This document shows, in pieces, positions 1 through 9,369 of a DNA stretch of 64,000 nucleotides. This DNA comes from Forficula auricularia (taxonomy: Eukaryota; Arthropoda; Insecta; Dermaptera; Forficulidae), in NCBI GenBank assembly GCA_024734495.1, contig JALMQS010000915.1, forward strand, positions 62,001 to 126,000, written 5' to 3'. Position numbers and translations under genes: made by a program. The notes under the pieces are model-generated. The model worked only from the letters and a program-made list of their open reading frames with translations. It searched no databases and had not been told where the DNA came from. Positions within the stretch are counted from its first letter, which is position 1. Each line of letters begins with the position of its first letter.

Positions 1-522
1 AACCAGATCGGACCATACTATTCTGTTACCTATATTCCCGGCATATCCGAAAAAATAAGAAAACTTTTTCAAATTTACAACGTGAACATTGCCCAAAAAT
101 ACATACATAGACAATATTCAATTTGTATTTAATAATAAAGATCCAACCCCTAGAGAATTATGTAATAATATTGTCTATCAAATCAATTGTCTAGATTGTC
201 CACCAAATTCTAGCACCTATATAGGGCAAAGTTCACGATCATTAAAAATTAGGGTCTATGAACACAGATTAAGTGTTCGAAATAAAAAGACAAACACAGA
301 GTGCTATCCATCCATGCTGCTGAACATAGTCATTCTATTGATTACGATAATGCGCGGATATTATTCAAGATTGATAATTTCTGCAGAAGATCCATAGCCG
401 AAATGCTATATATAAAAATAGCAGGTGACAAAGCTGTTAATTACTTTATCCAATGCGAAGCATGGGAGAAAGTATTGGAATCGCTCTCGCGGCAAGCGCG
501 ACTTCAAAGGGTCCTCAGGTAA
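1..522 (+). pseudogene. Penelope-like element, C-terminal GIY-YIG endonuclease fragment
   Basis: Two overlapping frames (about 89-310 and 301-522) together encode the end of a Penelope-like retroelement protein. The first frame shows the GIY-YIG core as IVYQINCLDC followed by STYIGQSSRSLKIRV and EHR. The second continues with AEHSHSIDYDNARIL and RRSIAEMLYIKI, the usual tail of this endonuclease. The switch of frame near 301 means at least one indel, and the region upstream of 89 may hold more of the same protein. Reverse transcriptase is not in the window. The family identification comes from the motif order; the exact left boundary lies outside the window. Confidence 0.8.
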
Positions 523-1045
523 AGACTACGGAACCCATAGACTCAATCAAGGTCACAAATTGAAGTATTCAATGAGATTGAATTTTAGCACGTGACGGTT
601 TTGCCAAAAATTACCTGGAATCTCGCCGAGAGGCCAAAAAGTGCCATTATTTTTGGAAGTGCGTGGGGATGTATGTATGTATGTATGTGTGTGTGTTATC
701 GTTTTTTTCGTCCACGATTTTTTCCACACCTTTGCGCTGATTGAAATGAAATTGAAAACCTACCATTAGTTTAACAAAATGAAGCGCTGATTAGTTTTTG
801 GTACATATCGGTCCACAAACATTAGTACTTTATTCCAGTACTTTTTTAGTTTTTTCTAAATATCTTGAAAATGACTAAACCAATTTTGATGAAAGTTAAT
901 ATCCTAATTAAGTACCTTGGGGACCACAAAAAAGGTTAAATAAAGTTTTTAGTAAAATTATATTTTAAAGTACTTTACTCAAGAACATATTAATATTTCA
1001 AATGAATTTGGATATAGTTTAGCAACGATCCGTTGCAGTTTATTT
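470..1045 (+). mobile_element. Penelope-associated 3' region, inverted partner of 7152-7922
   Basis: Noncoding sequence following the GIY-YIG fragment. It reappears in reverse orientation at 7152-7922, from the common edge GCAACGATCCGTTGC (near 1023) back into the end of the coding frame at about 470. It contains a TATG/TG microsatellite near 670-700. Because the similarity crosses from coding sequence into this tract, I read it as the element's 3' region, though a separate element fused to it is possible. Confidence 0.55.
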
Positions 1046-2300
1046 TAAAAGAGGTTCCATGTATCTATCCAATATTTACACATCTCTCTTGTGTGATATG
1101 AGCCAACAGTTCTCTTGTTCTTAATATATAAATGCTTAAATAAAAAAAATGGCTTTTTTGAGTTTTTTAATAAATTGGGAGATGGTGATATGTAAACATG
1201 AAATTGCATAATTTGTTTGAATGGGAAGAATGCATGAATTAAAAAGCAATCAAATCTAATTTGCTCGAATGTAAATAAATAAAAATGAGATTTATGATGA
1301 CCTCCCATAAGGGTCAAATATTTAATTATATAGAAAAAATGTATATAAACTCATTACATTCAATCTGAACCTTTGGGCGCAGGCACGTTATAAATTTACA
1401 TGAAGTTTCAAAAACCAACTTGGTTAACTTGTAATATTATGATAATAAGCATAAAATATATCAATGTTAATATTTATTTGTAAATTGTGAGCCCAATCAA
1501 CTGAAGATGGCCAAATAAATTCAGGCCGAAAAGTTTTATTCAGGGTGTTTTATTGAACCCAGCGCCTTCAACTTAGGCTGATACCTCCTCCTTCATCTAA
1601 TGTAGTTATATTATGTTATTTGTTGTTGTGATCAAGTGTGATTTGAATAAAAAATTGAAAATCTATTTTTATTATAACTTAATGTAATTTAGAATTTATT
1701 TCGCCTTAAATGTTTGAATTGTGTAAAAGGATTAAAAATGTATACTATTATATCCAACAAATGTAAAAAGTTTTTCTTATTATATCTCGTAAAGATGGAA
1801 AAACCGATACAGATAAAACGTTAGGAGCTTTTTCTCTTTTACTACTGAAATATTCATATTTTATTTCGAAAGTTTTTTATATGAATTTACTCATTTCAAA
1901 AGTTCCTTAAGTTTTTCCATCTTTATGAAATGTCCTTTAAGATTTTGTAAATTTGACCACAATAAACAATTATTATTTCATAATATCTAATTTATTGTAC
2001 TGATGATAATTTTAAAATAAATCGGAAAATTTCCAAGAGAGTTTTATATTTTTGTGACCTCACCCAGGATCTCAAAGATAATTTTATTTAAAAAATAAAA
2101 ATGGCCAATAATTTTATAATTCATTGAGATTTATAATAATATTTTCGATACTAGTAGACTCTAAATTCTTAAGGAAATCATGAGAGGGTGTAATGTACTA
2201 TTTTCGAGCTGGAAATAATCATTTAAATATGTCAGACCGATTGTATTCATCCCTCGAGAATCGAACCTGAGAGTCAAAAATATCCGGGCCAATTGGCTAC
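1046..2300. other. AT-rich intergenic or IFT52 intronic sequence
   Basis: No coding potential recognised on either strand. A minus-strand tRNA-like B-box (TTCGATTCTCGAGGGA read on minus) lies near 2245-2275, so a decayed tRNA-derived SINE probably ends here. No IFT52 exon was found in this stretch. Confidence 0.4.
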
Positions 2301-2317
2301 CTTGTTATAGATCAAGA

Positions 2318-3433
2318 GCCCACGACGGCCAGACCTTCGTTATTTTATAAAAGCTGAAAGTTTTTCTGTGTATGTCCCCTATACAGGTAAGAACGACCAG
2401 CGACTATAGAGTTTGGGTTGTGGTTACTTTGGCAGGTAACAGGTAATAAAGGTGTATAAAATAGTACTTTAAATTCGTCAAAGTATAAAGCTCAATTTTT
2501 TTATATTTTCTTCGGGATAACTTTAGAAATCTCGTCATCCATTGCCGGACACTTATGACAGTTGCTACCCCCTGCCAGACACCCCTAAACTTTCTTTTTG
2601 ATTTTAAGTCGATTCTTCCACGCTTTCAGTAGAGGTTGACATTAATAGTCAAAACAACAAAAATGGAATGCAATAAGGTTATTCCTCTAGTATTAGATAA
2701 GAATCGATGGTTATTTTTGATTTTAAGACGATTCCTCCATGTCTTCACCACAAGGGCGGATCCAGGGGGGGGGGGCGATCGCCCCCCCATAGAAGGTCCG
2801 TGCCTGGCAAAAAAAATTTTAAAATTGAAAATAAAGTTCTATATGTGTGTGTGTGTGGGGGCGTCTCGGCCCCCCCCCCCCCTCCCCGGTTGGACAATTC
2901 GATCGCGACACACTTCCGAGATAAAAAGTAGATCGGGTACCTTATATACATTCACCCCCCCCCCATAAAAAATTCCTGGATCCGCCCTTGCTTCACCAAT
3001 GGTTATCAATAATAACCGAAATGTCAAAAATCTATGTAAAAACCATTAAAACTGTCCGCCTATTGAGGTAACATTTTTTTATAGGTCGCCAAGTAACATA
3101 TGTATATAAAATTTATGTTTTATATTATAACGAAAGTATAATTATAATTTATTAAAGTTTAGGGGTGTCTGGCAGGGGGTAGCAACTGTCATAAGTGTCC
3201 AGCAATGGATGACGAGATTTCCAAAGTTATCCCGAAGAAAATATAAAAAAATTGAGCTCTATACTTTAACGAATTCAAAGTACTATTTTATACACCTTTA
3301 TCACCTGTTACCTGCCAAAGCAACCACAACCCAAACTCTACAGTCGCTGGTCGTTCTTACCTGAATAGGAGACATGCACAGAAAAACTTTCAGCTTTCAT
3401 AAAATAGCGAAGGTCTGGCCGTCGTGGGCTCTT
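2318..3433. mobile_element. Foldback element, arms about 280 bp
   Basis: The left arm (about 2318-2596) is repeated in reverse complement at about 3154-3433. Both arms carry the block around AGACACCCCTAAACTTT and end toward the sequence CCCACGACGGCCAGACC. The spacer contains a hAT-type MITE (2751-2990). No coding capacity was seen. Probably a palindromic MITE or two inverted copies of one element. Confidence 0.65.
2751..2990. mobile_element. hAT-type MITE with 8-bp target duplication
   Basis: Terminal inverted repeats CAAGGGCGGATCCAGG and CCTGGATCCGCCCTTG are flanked by the direct repeat CTTCACCA (2743-2750 and 2991-2998). An 8-bp duplication with CA-starting ends is the hAT signature. Internal G and C homopolymers create short spurious reading frames on both strands. 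A second copy lies at 5796-6081. Confidence 0.85.
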
Positions 3434-3434
3434 G

Positions 3435-3906
3435 GGCTATTAAATGAATCTCTCTGAAATATTTCACTCAAAGATTTAATCTTCATGTGTAAGATTTCGC
3501 CGTCTAGTGATTCTAAATGAAAACAAAGCTATAGGTGGCCAACCTTTTGCATACAATGCGCCAATTTTTTCACATACGAGTTCATATGCGCCATACAACT
3601 CACCTTAACTAATTTTCTAATAAAAAGAAATAGAACCAAAGAATCGGCAATATGGGCTTTGGATAGTTGGGAAATTTTATTATGAAATGGGCCACTTGTA
3701 ATCTTTCAATCCGCCATAGGTTATATAGTTTGAATAATAATTTAATATTAAAATAATTAACCCGAAGGTTTGAGTATCGTTTTTGAAAATAAGATAGATT
3801 TTTTAAAAAAATACAACTCATAGTATAAACCAAATATATTAAGAAAGAATTTATATTTAAGGTCCAAAATCGAATATTTTAATAGAATATTTTTACATTG
3901 CATATA
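3435..3906. other. SINE-related sequence left of a Helitron
   Basis: The end of this stretch (about 3836-3906) matches the flank seen beside tRNA-like SINEs at 31990-32060 and 33661-33726, sharing the AAGGTCCAAAAT and ATATTTTTACATTGCATAT blocks. It is mirrored by 4643-4678, so the Helitron at 3907-4625 sits inside a short palindrome. No gene seen. Confidence 0.4.
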
Positions 3907-4625
3907 TCTTATACTAATAAAGGGCATTTGTGCCTGTCTCTGTAACTACCTACCTATGTCAGTCCCCCAGGGGGTGGGGGTCAGGGGGCTACTAAAGGGC
4001 ATTTGTGCCTGTATAGTGTATATAACATATACACCTTCAGGGGTAAGCAATGAGAAACCATCCTGTGAAAAATTTCCCCGGGAAAATTACAGTGGAAAGG
4101 GTACTCTTCACTGTAATCGCCGACGCTCGGAATCGAGTATGGCAATTGAAGAAGATATATTTACCTATGTTTGTCCGTCCCCCCAGGGGGTGGGGGTTGG
4201 TGTCCAGGGGTGGGGGTTTGAAAGTAAGGTCCAGGGCGTGGGGAGTCAGGGATGTGGGGGTCCAGGGGTACTAAAGGGCATTTCTCTCTGTATCTGTACC
4301 TGTATCACATACTACTAAAGGCCATTTGTGCCTGTCTCTGTATGTACCTATGTTTCTATGCCCCCCAGGGGTTGAGTGGTGAAGGGCAAGGGTGGGGTGG
4401 GGGTCCAGGAGAAAGGTGGGGTTCAGGGCGTGCGGGGTCTAGGGGGTAGGTTTACTAGGGTGGAGGAAGATCAGAGGTGGGGCAGAAGTTCCGGGGTTGG
4501 GGAGAGGGTCCGTGGGATGGGGAGTGGTTGGAGATGAAGGAGAGGGAGTGTCCAAGTGACGGGGGTCCAGGGGGAAAAGCACCTTGGCTAGCAAGAGGCC
4601 CACCGAAGGTGAGCCTTGCAGCTAG
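3907..4625 (+). mobile_element. Non-autonomous Helitron
   Basis: Starts TCTTATACTAATAAAGGG after an A and ends GAGCCTTGCAGCTAG before a T. This gives the Helitron pattern TC...CTAG inserted between A and T with no target duplication. The 3' end has the GC-rich hairpin region (CACCGAAGGTGAG) shared with 9370-10887 and 58204-58309. Internally it has several copies of ACTAAAGGGCATTTGTGCC and G-rich tracts. No transposase. Long frames here are low-complexity artefacts. Confidence 0.75.
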
Positions 4626-4865
4626 TATTCTATAAAAATCTTAGATTTTGGACCTTAAATATAAATTCTTTCTTAATAATATAATATGTCAAAGGGGTCC
4701 ATCCGACAGGGTAGCCAAATGGCCCAGCGTACTAGGGTTCGATTCCCGAAGATAAAAACACAAAACAAGCTTCTTTCCTATAATTAAAATTAACCATTCC
4801 AGCTTGGATCTAGAGTAGATGAGAATCTCTCGTGATTTCCTTAGAATAATATTTTCATTTCTTAC

Positions 4866-5001
4866 TGTCTCAATGCATCTTCATCTATATCCTTTATATC
4901 TTTTCCTGAAGCCTCAACAAGTGATCGATTTAAAATACCATTTGTAACATAACACTCTTTTGGATGAAAGTATTTATAATAATTGGTTCTTATTACACAA
5001 T
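4866..5001 (-). CDS. IFT52: IFT52 coding exon 4
   Basis: 136 bases between acceptor TTATTTTCAG and donor GTAAGA. Encodes DCVIRTNYYKYFHPKECYV and GILNRSLVEASGKDI. The next exon is not in the window. Confidence 0.9.
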
Positions 5002-8000
5002 CTGAAAATAAGAATGATTTATAATATAATATATTATTTTAAAAATAATATGAATAATAATAACTAATCAATTTTACTTTTCCATACATATGGTCAAGTA
5101 TTGTCATGAAAAAAAGTGATTTTTTTGGCTTCTTTTTTTCGAAATATCTCAAAAACGGCTGGAACTATTTTGATTAAAAAAATTGAGCGAAACCATGGCA
5201 TTTTATAAAAGTTATAATAAAAAATTATATTTTTCGAGATAATAATTGTTTTGTCTGTGCGTTACCAAATTTTTGTGGATGAGCTAGCTCAAAAACTAGT
5301 GTGAATATCGAAACCAAATTTCACACGTAGTTTTGGTCCATTGAGATTAAGAGCTGATTAGATTTTGGTTCATATCGACCCAAAATTAAGGGGGTAGAGG
5401 GAGCGTTAAAAATTAAAAATCTAGGCCATTTGAGCAAACTCAACCAAATTTGTATTCATAATCTGTGAACCCCTAGAAGTCTAAAAATGCAAAAACTAAT
5501 CACCAAAATGGGGGAGGGGGGGGTGTAGGGTCAGAAAATGAAAATCTAGGCCCTTGTACCAAACTCAACCAAATTTTGTATACATAATCAGTGGGCCCAC
5601 AGAAGTCTAAAAATGCAAAAACTAACTCCCCCCTACATGATATTATAAATAATTTTATTAAATATTAAATATAAGTTAGGACCCAGGCAGAGTTGTAGTG
5701 GCAAAATTTTCAGTGTGGGAACGCTAAACTACCGAATCTTAATCTAAGTAAACTATTAGAATATTAAAATTCGGGTAGGTACGGTGCATGGGTGCCAAGG
5801 GCGGATCCAGGAATTTTTATGGGGGGAGGGAAGAATGTATTAAGGTGCCCGATGTATATAAGATATACTTTTTATCTCGGAAGTGTGTCGCGATCGAATT
5901 GTCCAAGCGGGGGGGTGGCGCCCCCCCCCCCCCCCACACACACACATACATATATAGAACTTTATTTTCAATTTTAAAATTTTTTTTAAAAAAATAAATT
6001 TTTTTTTTTACAAATTCTTTTTGCCAGGCACGGGCCTCTATAGGGGGGGGGGGGCGGTCGCCCCCCGCAGATCCGCTCTTGATGGGTGCTGATGCCTCAA
6101 ATCAATATATGAGGCACTCACACATTTTTTAAGATATTATTTTATTTACTTGCGTAAGTGATTTTACTTTTATTTGTTATTATTATTATTATTTTTTTTA
6201 CTGAATGAAACCAGTGTGGGAACGCCGTTCCCACGCGTTCCCGTTCCACTACACCCCTGGACCTAGGTTGTATGGTAAAGTCAAGTGGATGGCCACTTCA
6301 GAACGTGTCACTTTATTTTTTCTTACCATTATTGATCATAATTCCGAATTCTTCCAAAAGAAAATTGATATTAGTTTGGAAAGATTTCTCCCCTCCTTCA
6401 CCTAGCATTACTAAAATGCTTCCTCCAGAATCTAAATATTTTCTCATACAATTGAATTCATTTTCAGTAAATTTTTCTGTAGATCCTGATATAATGTAGA
6501 TACCAACATCGGCAAAAATTTCATCGGTGACTTCATTATTATTTCTAAAAAAAATCAAAATAAACATTATTATAAAAAAAAGATTAATAAAATTAGGCAA
6601 GTTTTTTGCCGAGAGGAGCAGAGTTGTAAAATGTTTAAAGCAGTGGTGGGCAACTTCTTTTATCAACGGGCCAATTTCAAATTTCATATCAGGACGCGGG
6701 CCAGCACAGAATGAATGGTTTAACAAAAAGTCATTATTTCAAAAATAATTTTAATTTTGTTGTAAATGAGATGACATTTGTATACATATCATAAATAAAT
6801 AGTCGCTTTCCTTGTAGTGTTAAATTCAATTCATTTAAATATGATAACATATCAACTGAGAAGAAAAGATCATTCAACCATTGTTCATCATTTAGTTCTT
6901 AAGATTCGTTAAGCTTGTTTTTAATATTTAAGAAGTTCACGCGGTCCGGATTTAACATCGTAACGGGCCGGCAGTTGCCCACCCCTGGTTTAAAGAATAA
7001 GAGAGTGTTCTGTGCTTGATATAACTTGATTAGCTTTTATATTTTCGGCAGGAATCATTGCGATGAAGGTTATTCAGAGTCACAGAGATAAATATATAAT
7101 CATAATGTTTTCTTTATGAATAGCGTTTAAACATCTATTGCCAAACTATTTAATAAATATAAATAAACTGCAACGGATCGTTGCTAAACTTTATCCAAAT
7201 TCATTTGAAATATTAATATGTTCTTGAGTAAAGTACTTTAAAATATAATTTTACTAAAAACTTTATTTAACTTAAATTGAAAGTTTTTGCCGAGAGTAGC
7301 AGAATTTGTATATATTGAAGGAGACAATGTGTCGTGTCTTCTGCTGGAATTATAAATTTTATTTATTTATAACGAGACTATAAATAAATAAAATTTATAA
7401 TTCCAGCAGAAGACACACTCTTTTATTGTCTCCTTCAACTTTATTTAACCTTTTTTGTGGTCCCCAAGGTACTTAATTAGGATATTAAATTTCCTCAAAA
7501 TTGGTTAAGTCATTTTCAAGATATTTAGAAAAAACTAAAAAAGTACTGAAATAAAGTACTAATGTTTGTGGACCGATATGTACCAAAAACTAATCAGCGC
7601 TTCATTTTGTTAAACTAATGGTAGGTTTTCAATTTCATTTCAATCAGCGCAAAGGTGTGGAAAAAATCGTGGACGAAAAAAACGATAACACACACACATA
7701 CATACATACATCCATCCGCACGCACTTCCAAAAAAATAGCACTTTTTGGCCTCTCGACGAGATCCCTGGTAATTTTTGGCAAAATCGTCACGTGCTAAAA
7801 TTCAATCTCATTGAATACTTCAATTTGTGACCTTAATTGAGTCTATGGGTTCCGTAGTCTTTACCTGAGGACCCTTTGAAGTCGCGCTTGCCGCGAGAGC
7901 GATTCCATTGCTTTGGATAAAGTAAAAATAGCAATTCATGAAGAATATATTTGTTTTGGACTGAAGATGAAGACAAACCATTCAAAATGTGTATCAAATT

Positions 8001-8840
8001 ATAAAAATATTTACATATACATATCATCATCGAATAGCCCTAATATGGGTTTGAAGAGGGCTTTAGGGGGATAATTGATTTCAGCTCGACTTAACAGACA
8101 TCGTGGTATTATCTGTAGTACAGTGAAAGGACAGAAACGGTTCTTTAGTGAGCGAGGGAGTCTATTGAGTTAGTTAGGGCCTATTAGTTTAATTGCTCGT
8201 TTCTGAATTGCATCCAGTGTGGCAAGAGAATGCTTGGAGGCCCCCGAGTGGTGAACCGCGACCTGATATCGTGTACACCTACTTCCACTTCCACTTTTAT
8301 TTCCAAGTATAAGATAATAGATAAAGGGGCATTATCTAATGAATTCCAAAATAATTCCAAAGATGTCTACACCTAATTCCAATCGCGGTTCACCCTTCGG
8401 AGGCCCTTCTCCACACATGAGACCCATATTCGAGACAGGGACGAATTTGAGTTTTATACATAGTAAGAAGTTGACTGGGAGTAGAATAGCGTCTAGACCT
8501 AATAGGAGACCAAGATTGCACGCAGCAGGTTTAGCAATGGTTGAGATATGGTCATTCCAAGAAAAGAGCTGTATTTATTTATATAAATAGACAAATGGTG
8601 ATATTCTTTTGAAACTTACATTTGAGTTTTCCAAGTCCCTTTCAGCTTGCGATTTAAGGACTTATAATGTTCATTTAATTTATATTTCTCATTTTTTGAG
8701 GCATTAAATAAAATAGTATTTAAAAAATTTTCTTTCGATTCCTTATAAAATTCCTAAAAAAAGAGAAATGAAAATGTAAATATACTGATGAAATGAAAAA
8801 CTATAATATCACTAAATGTACATACTTCAATTGGTGCCAT
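4866..8840 (-). CDS. IFT52: Intraflagellar transport protein 52 (5' part of gene, four exons)
   Basis: IFT52 is a core component of the IFT-B complex that carries cargo into cilia. Four exons join with matching phases: 8826-8840, 8620-8753, 6327-6544 and 4866-5001, giving 167 codons plus two bases. The start is the ATG at 8838-8840 (MAPIE). Recognisable blocks are NTILFNASKNEKY near the N-terminus, then KYLDSGGSILVMLGEGGE, NINFLLEEFGIMIN, YYKYFHPKECYVTNGILNRS. These follow the family's N-terminal GIFT domain in order. The family is usually about 430 residues, so more than half is missing. The last exon ends in an open donor and the rest must lie beyond the left edge. Introns are packed with transposable elements. 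Conserved function is inferred from family membership. Confidence 0.9.
5093..5680 (-). repeat. Repeat family R1, copy a
   Basis: About 0.6 kb of a dispersed repeat also seen at 13710-14408, 43085-43290, 44413-45113, 51216-51760 and 53285-54044. Hallmarks are TATGGTCAAGTATTG at one end, an internal block ending in CTAATCAGCTCTT (read on the opposite strand here), and one or two copies of the module ATTATGTATACAAAATTTGG. The far end of this copy reappears at 6268-6320 after nested insertions. No coding capacity. Confidence 0.7.
5796..6081. mobile_element. hAT-type MITE, second copy
   Basis: Terminal repeats CAAGGGCGGATCCAGG and GCAGATCCGCTCTTG, flanked by the direct repeat ATGGGTGC (5788-5795 and 6082-6089). 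Inverted relative to 2751-2990. It carries C/G homopolymers and a CA microsatellite. It is nested in another repeat whose edges read CAGAGTTGTAGTGG (near 5691) and CCACTACACCCCTG (near 6246). Confidence 0.85.
6327..6544 (-). CDS. IFT52: IFT52 coding exon 3
   Basis: 218 bases between acceptor TTTTTTTAG and donor GTAAGA. Encodes DEIFADVGIYIISGSTEKFT, the KYLDSGG and LGEGGE motifs, and NINFLLEEFGIMINN. A copy of repeat R1's edge (6268-6320) lies directly against the donor side. Confidence 0.9.
6641..6987. mobile_element. hAT-type MITE in IFT52 intron 2
   Basis: Ends CAGTGGTGGGCAAC and GTTGCCCACCCCTG are near-perfect inverted repeats. The 8-bp duplication GTTTAAAG flanks both sides (6633-6640 and 6988-6995). 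The inner part may be a decayed fragment of a hAT transposase, but no domain can be read with confidence. It interrupts a Penelope-derived tract (GCCGAGAGGAGCAGAG at about 6608). Confidence 0.85.
7152..7922 (-). mobile_element. Penelope-like 3' fragment, inverted copy
   Basis: Reverse complement of 470-1045, from the edge GCAACGGATCGTTGC to the coding tail at about 7905. It contains a nested insertion at 7274-7437. Together with 470-1045 it forms a long inverted repeat about 6 kb apart that brackets IFT52 exons 3 and 4. Confidence 0.65.
7274..7437. mobile_element. Penelope terminal-repeat insertion with 11-13 bp duplication
   Basis: Begins TTAAATTGAAAGTTTTTGCC and ends GTCTCCTTCAA. The direct repeat CTTTATTTAAC lies on both sides. 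The 470-1045 copy has the same site without the insert, so the boundaries are well supported. The interior is palindromic around TATAACGAGACTATA and resembles the terminal repeat at 63123-64000, but it lacks the ribozyme core. Confidence 0.75.
8051..8243 (-). pseudogene. Non-LTR retrotransposon fragment, part 1
   Basis: On the minus strand this matches the reverse-transcriptase C-terminal part of the element at 26940-28398 (bases about 27885-28085), including the coding block for CLEYGSH-type sequence's downstream neighbour AIQKR. It has several deletions. It is split from part 2 (8399-8560) by the MITE at 8244-8398. Confidence 0.8.
8244..8398. mobile_element. hAT-like MITE of the GGTGAACCGCGA family, copy 1
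   Basis: Inverted ends GAGTGGTGAACCGCGA and TCGCGGTTCACCCTTC. It is inserted into a LINE fragment with the target repeat GGAGGCCC on both sides (8236-8243 and 8399-8406). The uninterrupted LINE sequence is known from 27870-27900, which confirms the site. Other copies: 14770-14903 and 62259-62504. Confidence 0.85.
8399..8565 (-). pseudogene. Non-LTR retrotransposon fragment, part 2
   Basis: Continues part 1 upstream in the element's own direction. It matches bases about 27740-27885 of the larger LINE on the opposite strand. Together the parts are a 5'- and 3'-truncated, decayed copy in the region just before IFT52 exon 2. Confidence 0.75.
8620..8753 (-). CDS. IFT52: IFT52 coding exon 2
   Basis: 134 bases between acceptor TTTTTAG and donor GTAAGT. 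Encodes EFYKESKENFLNTILFNASK and then EHYKSLNRKLKGTWKTQ. This is the family's N-terminal block. Ends in phase 2. Confidence 0.85.
8826..8840 (-). CDS. IFT52: IFT52 coding exon 1
   Basis: Five codons, MAPIE, ending at donor GTATGT (phase 0). Chosen because it supplies the only ATG in frame with exon 2 and abuts a good donor. The UTR upstream was not defined. Confidence 0.7.
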
Positions 8841-9369
8841 AATTAATTAAAATTAAAATTAGGAGATTCTTAAAATATCTAGAAAATTATATATTGATAA
8901 AATATGTCAATTCAAAATCAATATTTGAAATGTCAGATGAACGCACATGAAAGATGGCAGCACTGTTGCATTGTGGGTAGTGGAGGAGCCATTTTCAAAA
9001 TATTTAGCTCGTTACTAAAATATCAAATATTATTTTTAGGAGGAATAAATTATATTTTAAAAAACTAAAAAACATGCTTCTAAAAAGTACAATATAATGT
9101 AATACTTAATCAAAAAAATGTGGGGCTCAGAAACTTTTAATTAATTTCGACAAAGTGCTCACGCTTTTTGATTAAGTATTACATTATATTGTACTTTTTA
9201 GAAGCATGTTTTTTAGTTTTTTAAAATATAATTTTTTTTTACTTTTTAGTCTTAATTATTTTTATAGAGAAAAGTTTGCGGAATTTAACAGAATGAAATG
9301 TATTTATTTTTATTATTTTTATATGATTTTTTTAAATTTAGTAGGTAAACAATTATTTTTATAGATAAA
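8841..9369. repeat. IFT52 upstream region with a palindrome
   Basis: An inverted repeat with arms of about 70 bp spans 9047-9231. Both arms hold AAAACATGCTTCTAAAAAGT or its complement, with a spacer of about 45 bp. The probable IFT52 5' UTR and promoter lie in 8841-9000, but no specific element was recognised. Confidence 0.5.

Noticed and set aside
2636..3027. Overlapping frames on both strands with poly-Pro and poly-Gly
   Set aside because: Produced by C and G homopolymers in a hAT MITE.
3956..4449. Long plus-strand reading frames rich in Gly, Val and Cys
   Set aside because: They come from G-rich low-complexity sequence in a non-autonomous Helitron and match no protein.
1..4860. Further IFT52 exons left of 4866
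   Set aside because: I looked on the minus strand for the expected downstream blocks and found none; they must lie outside the window.
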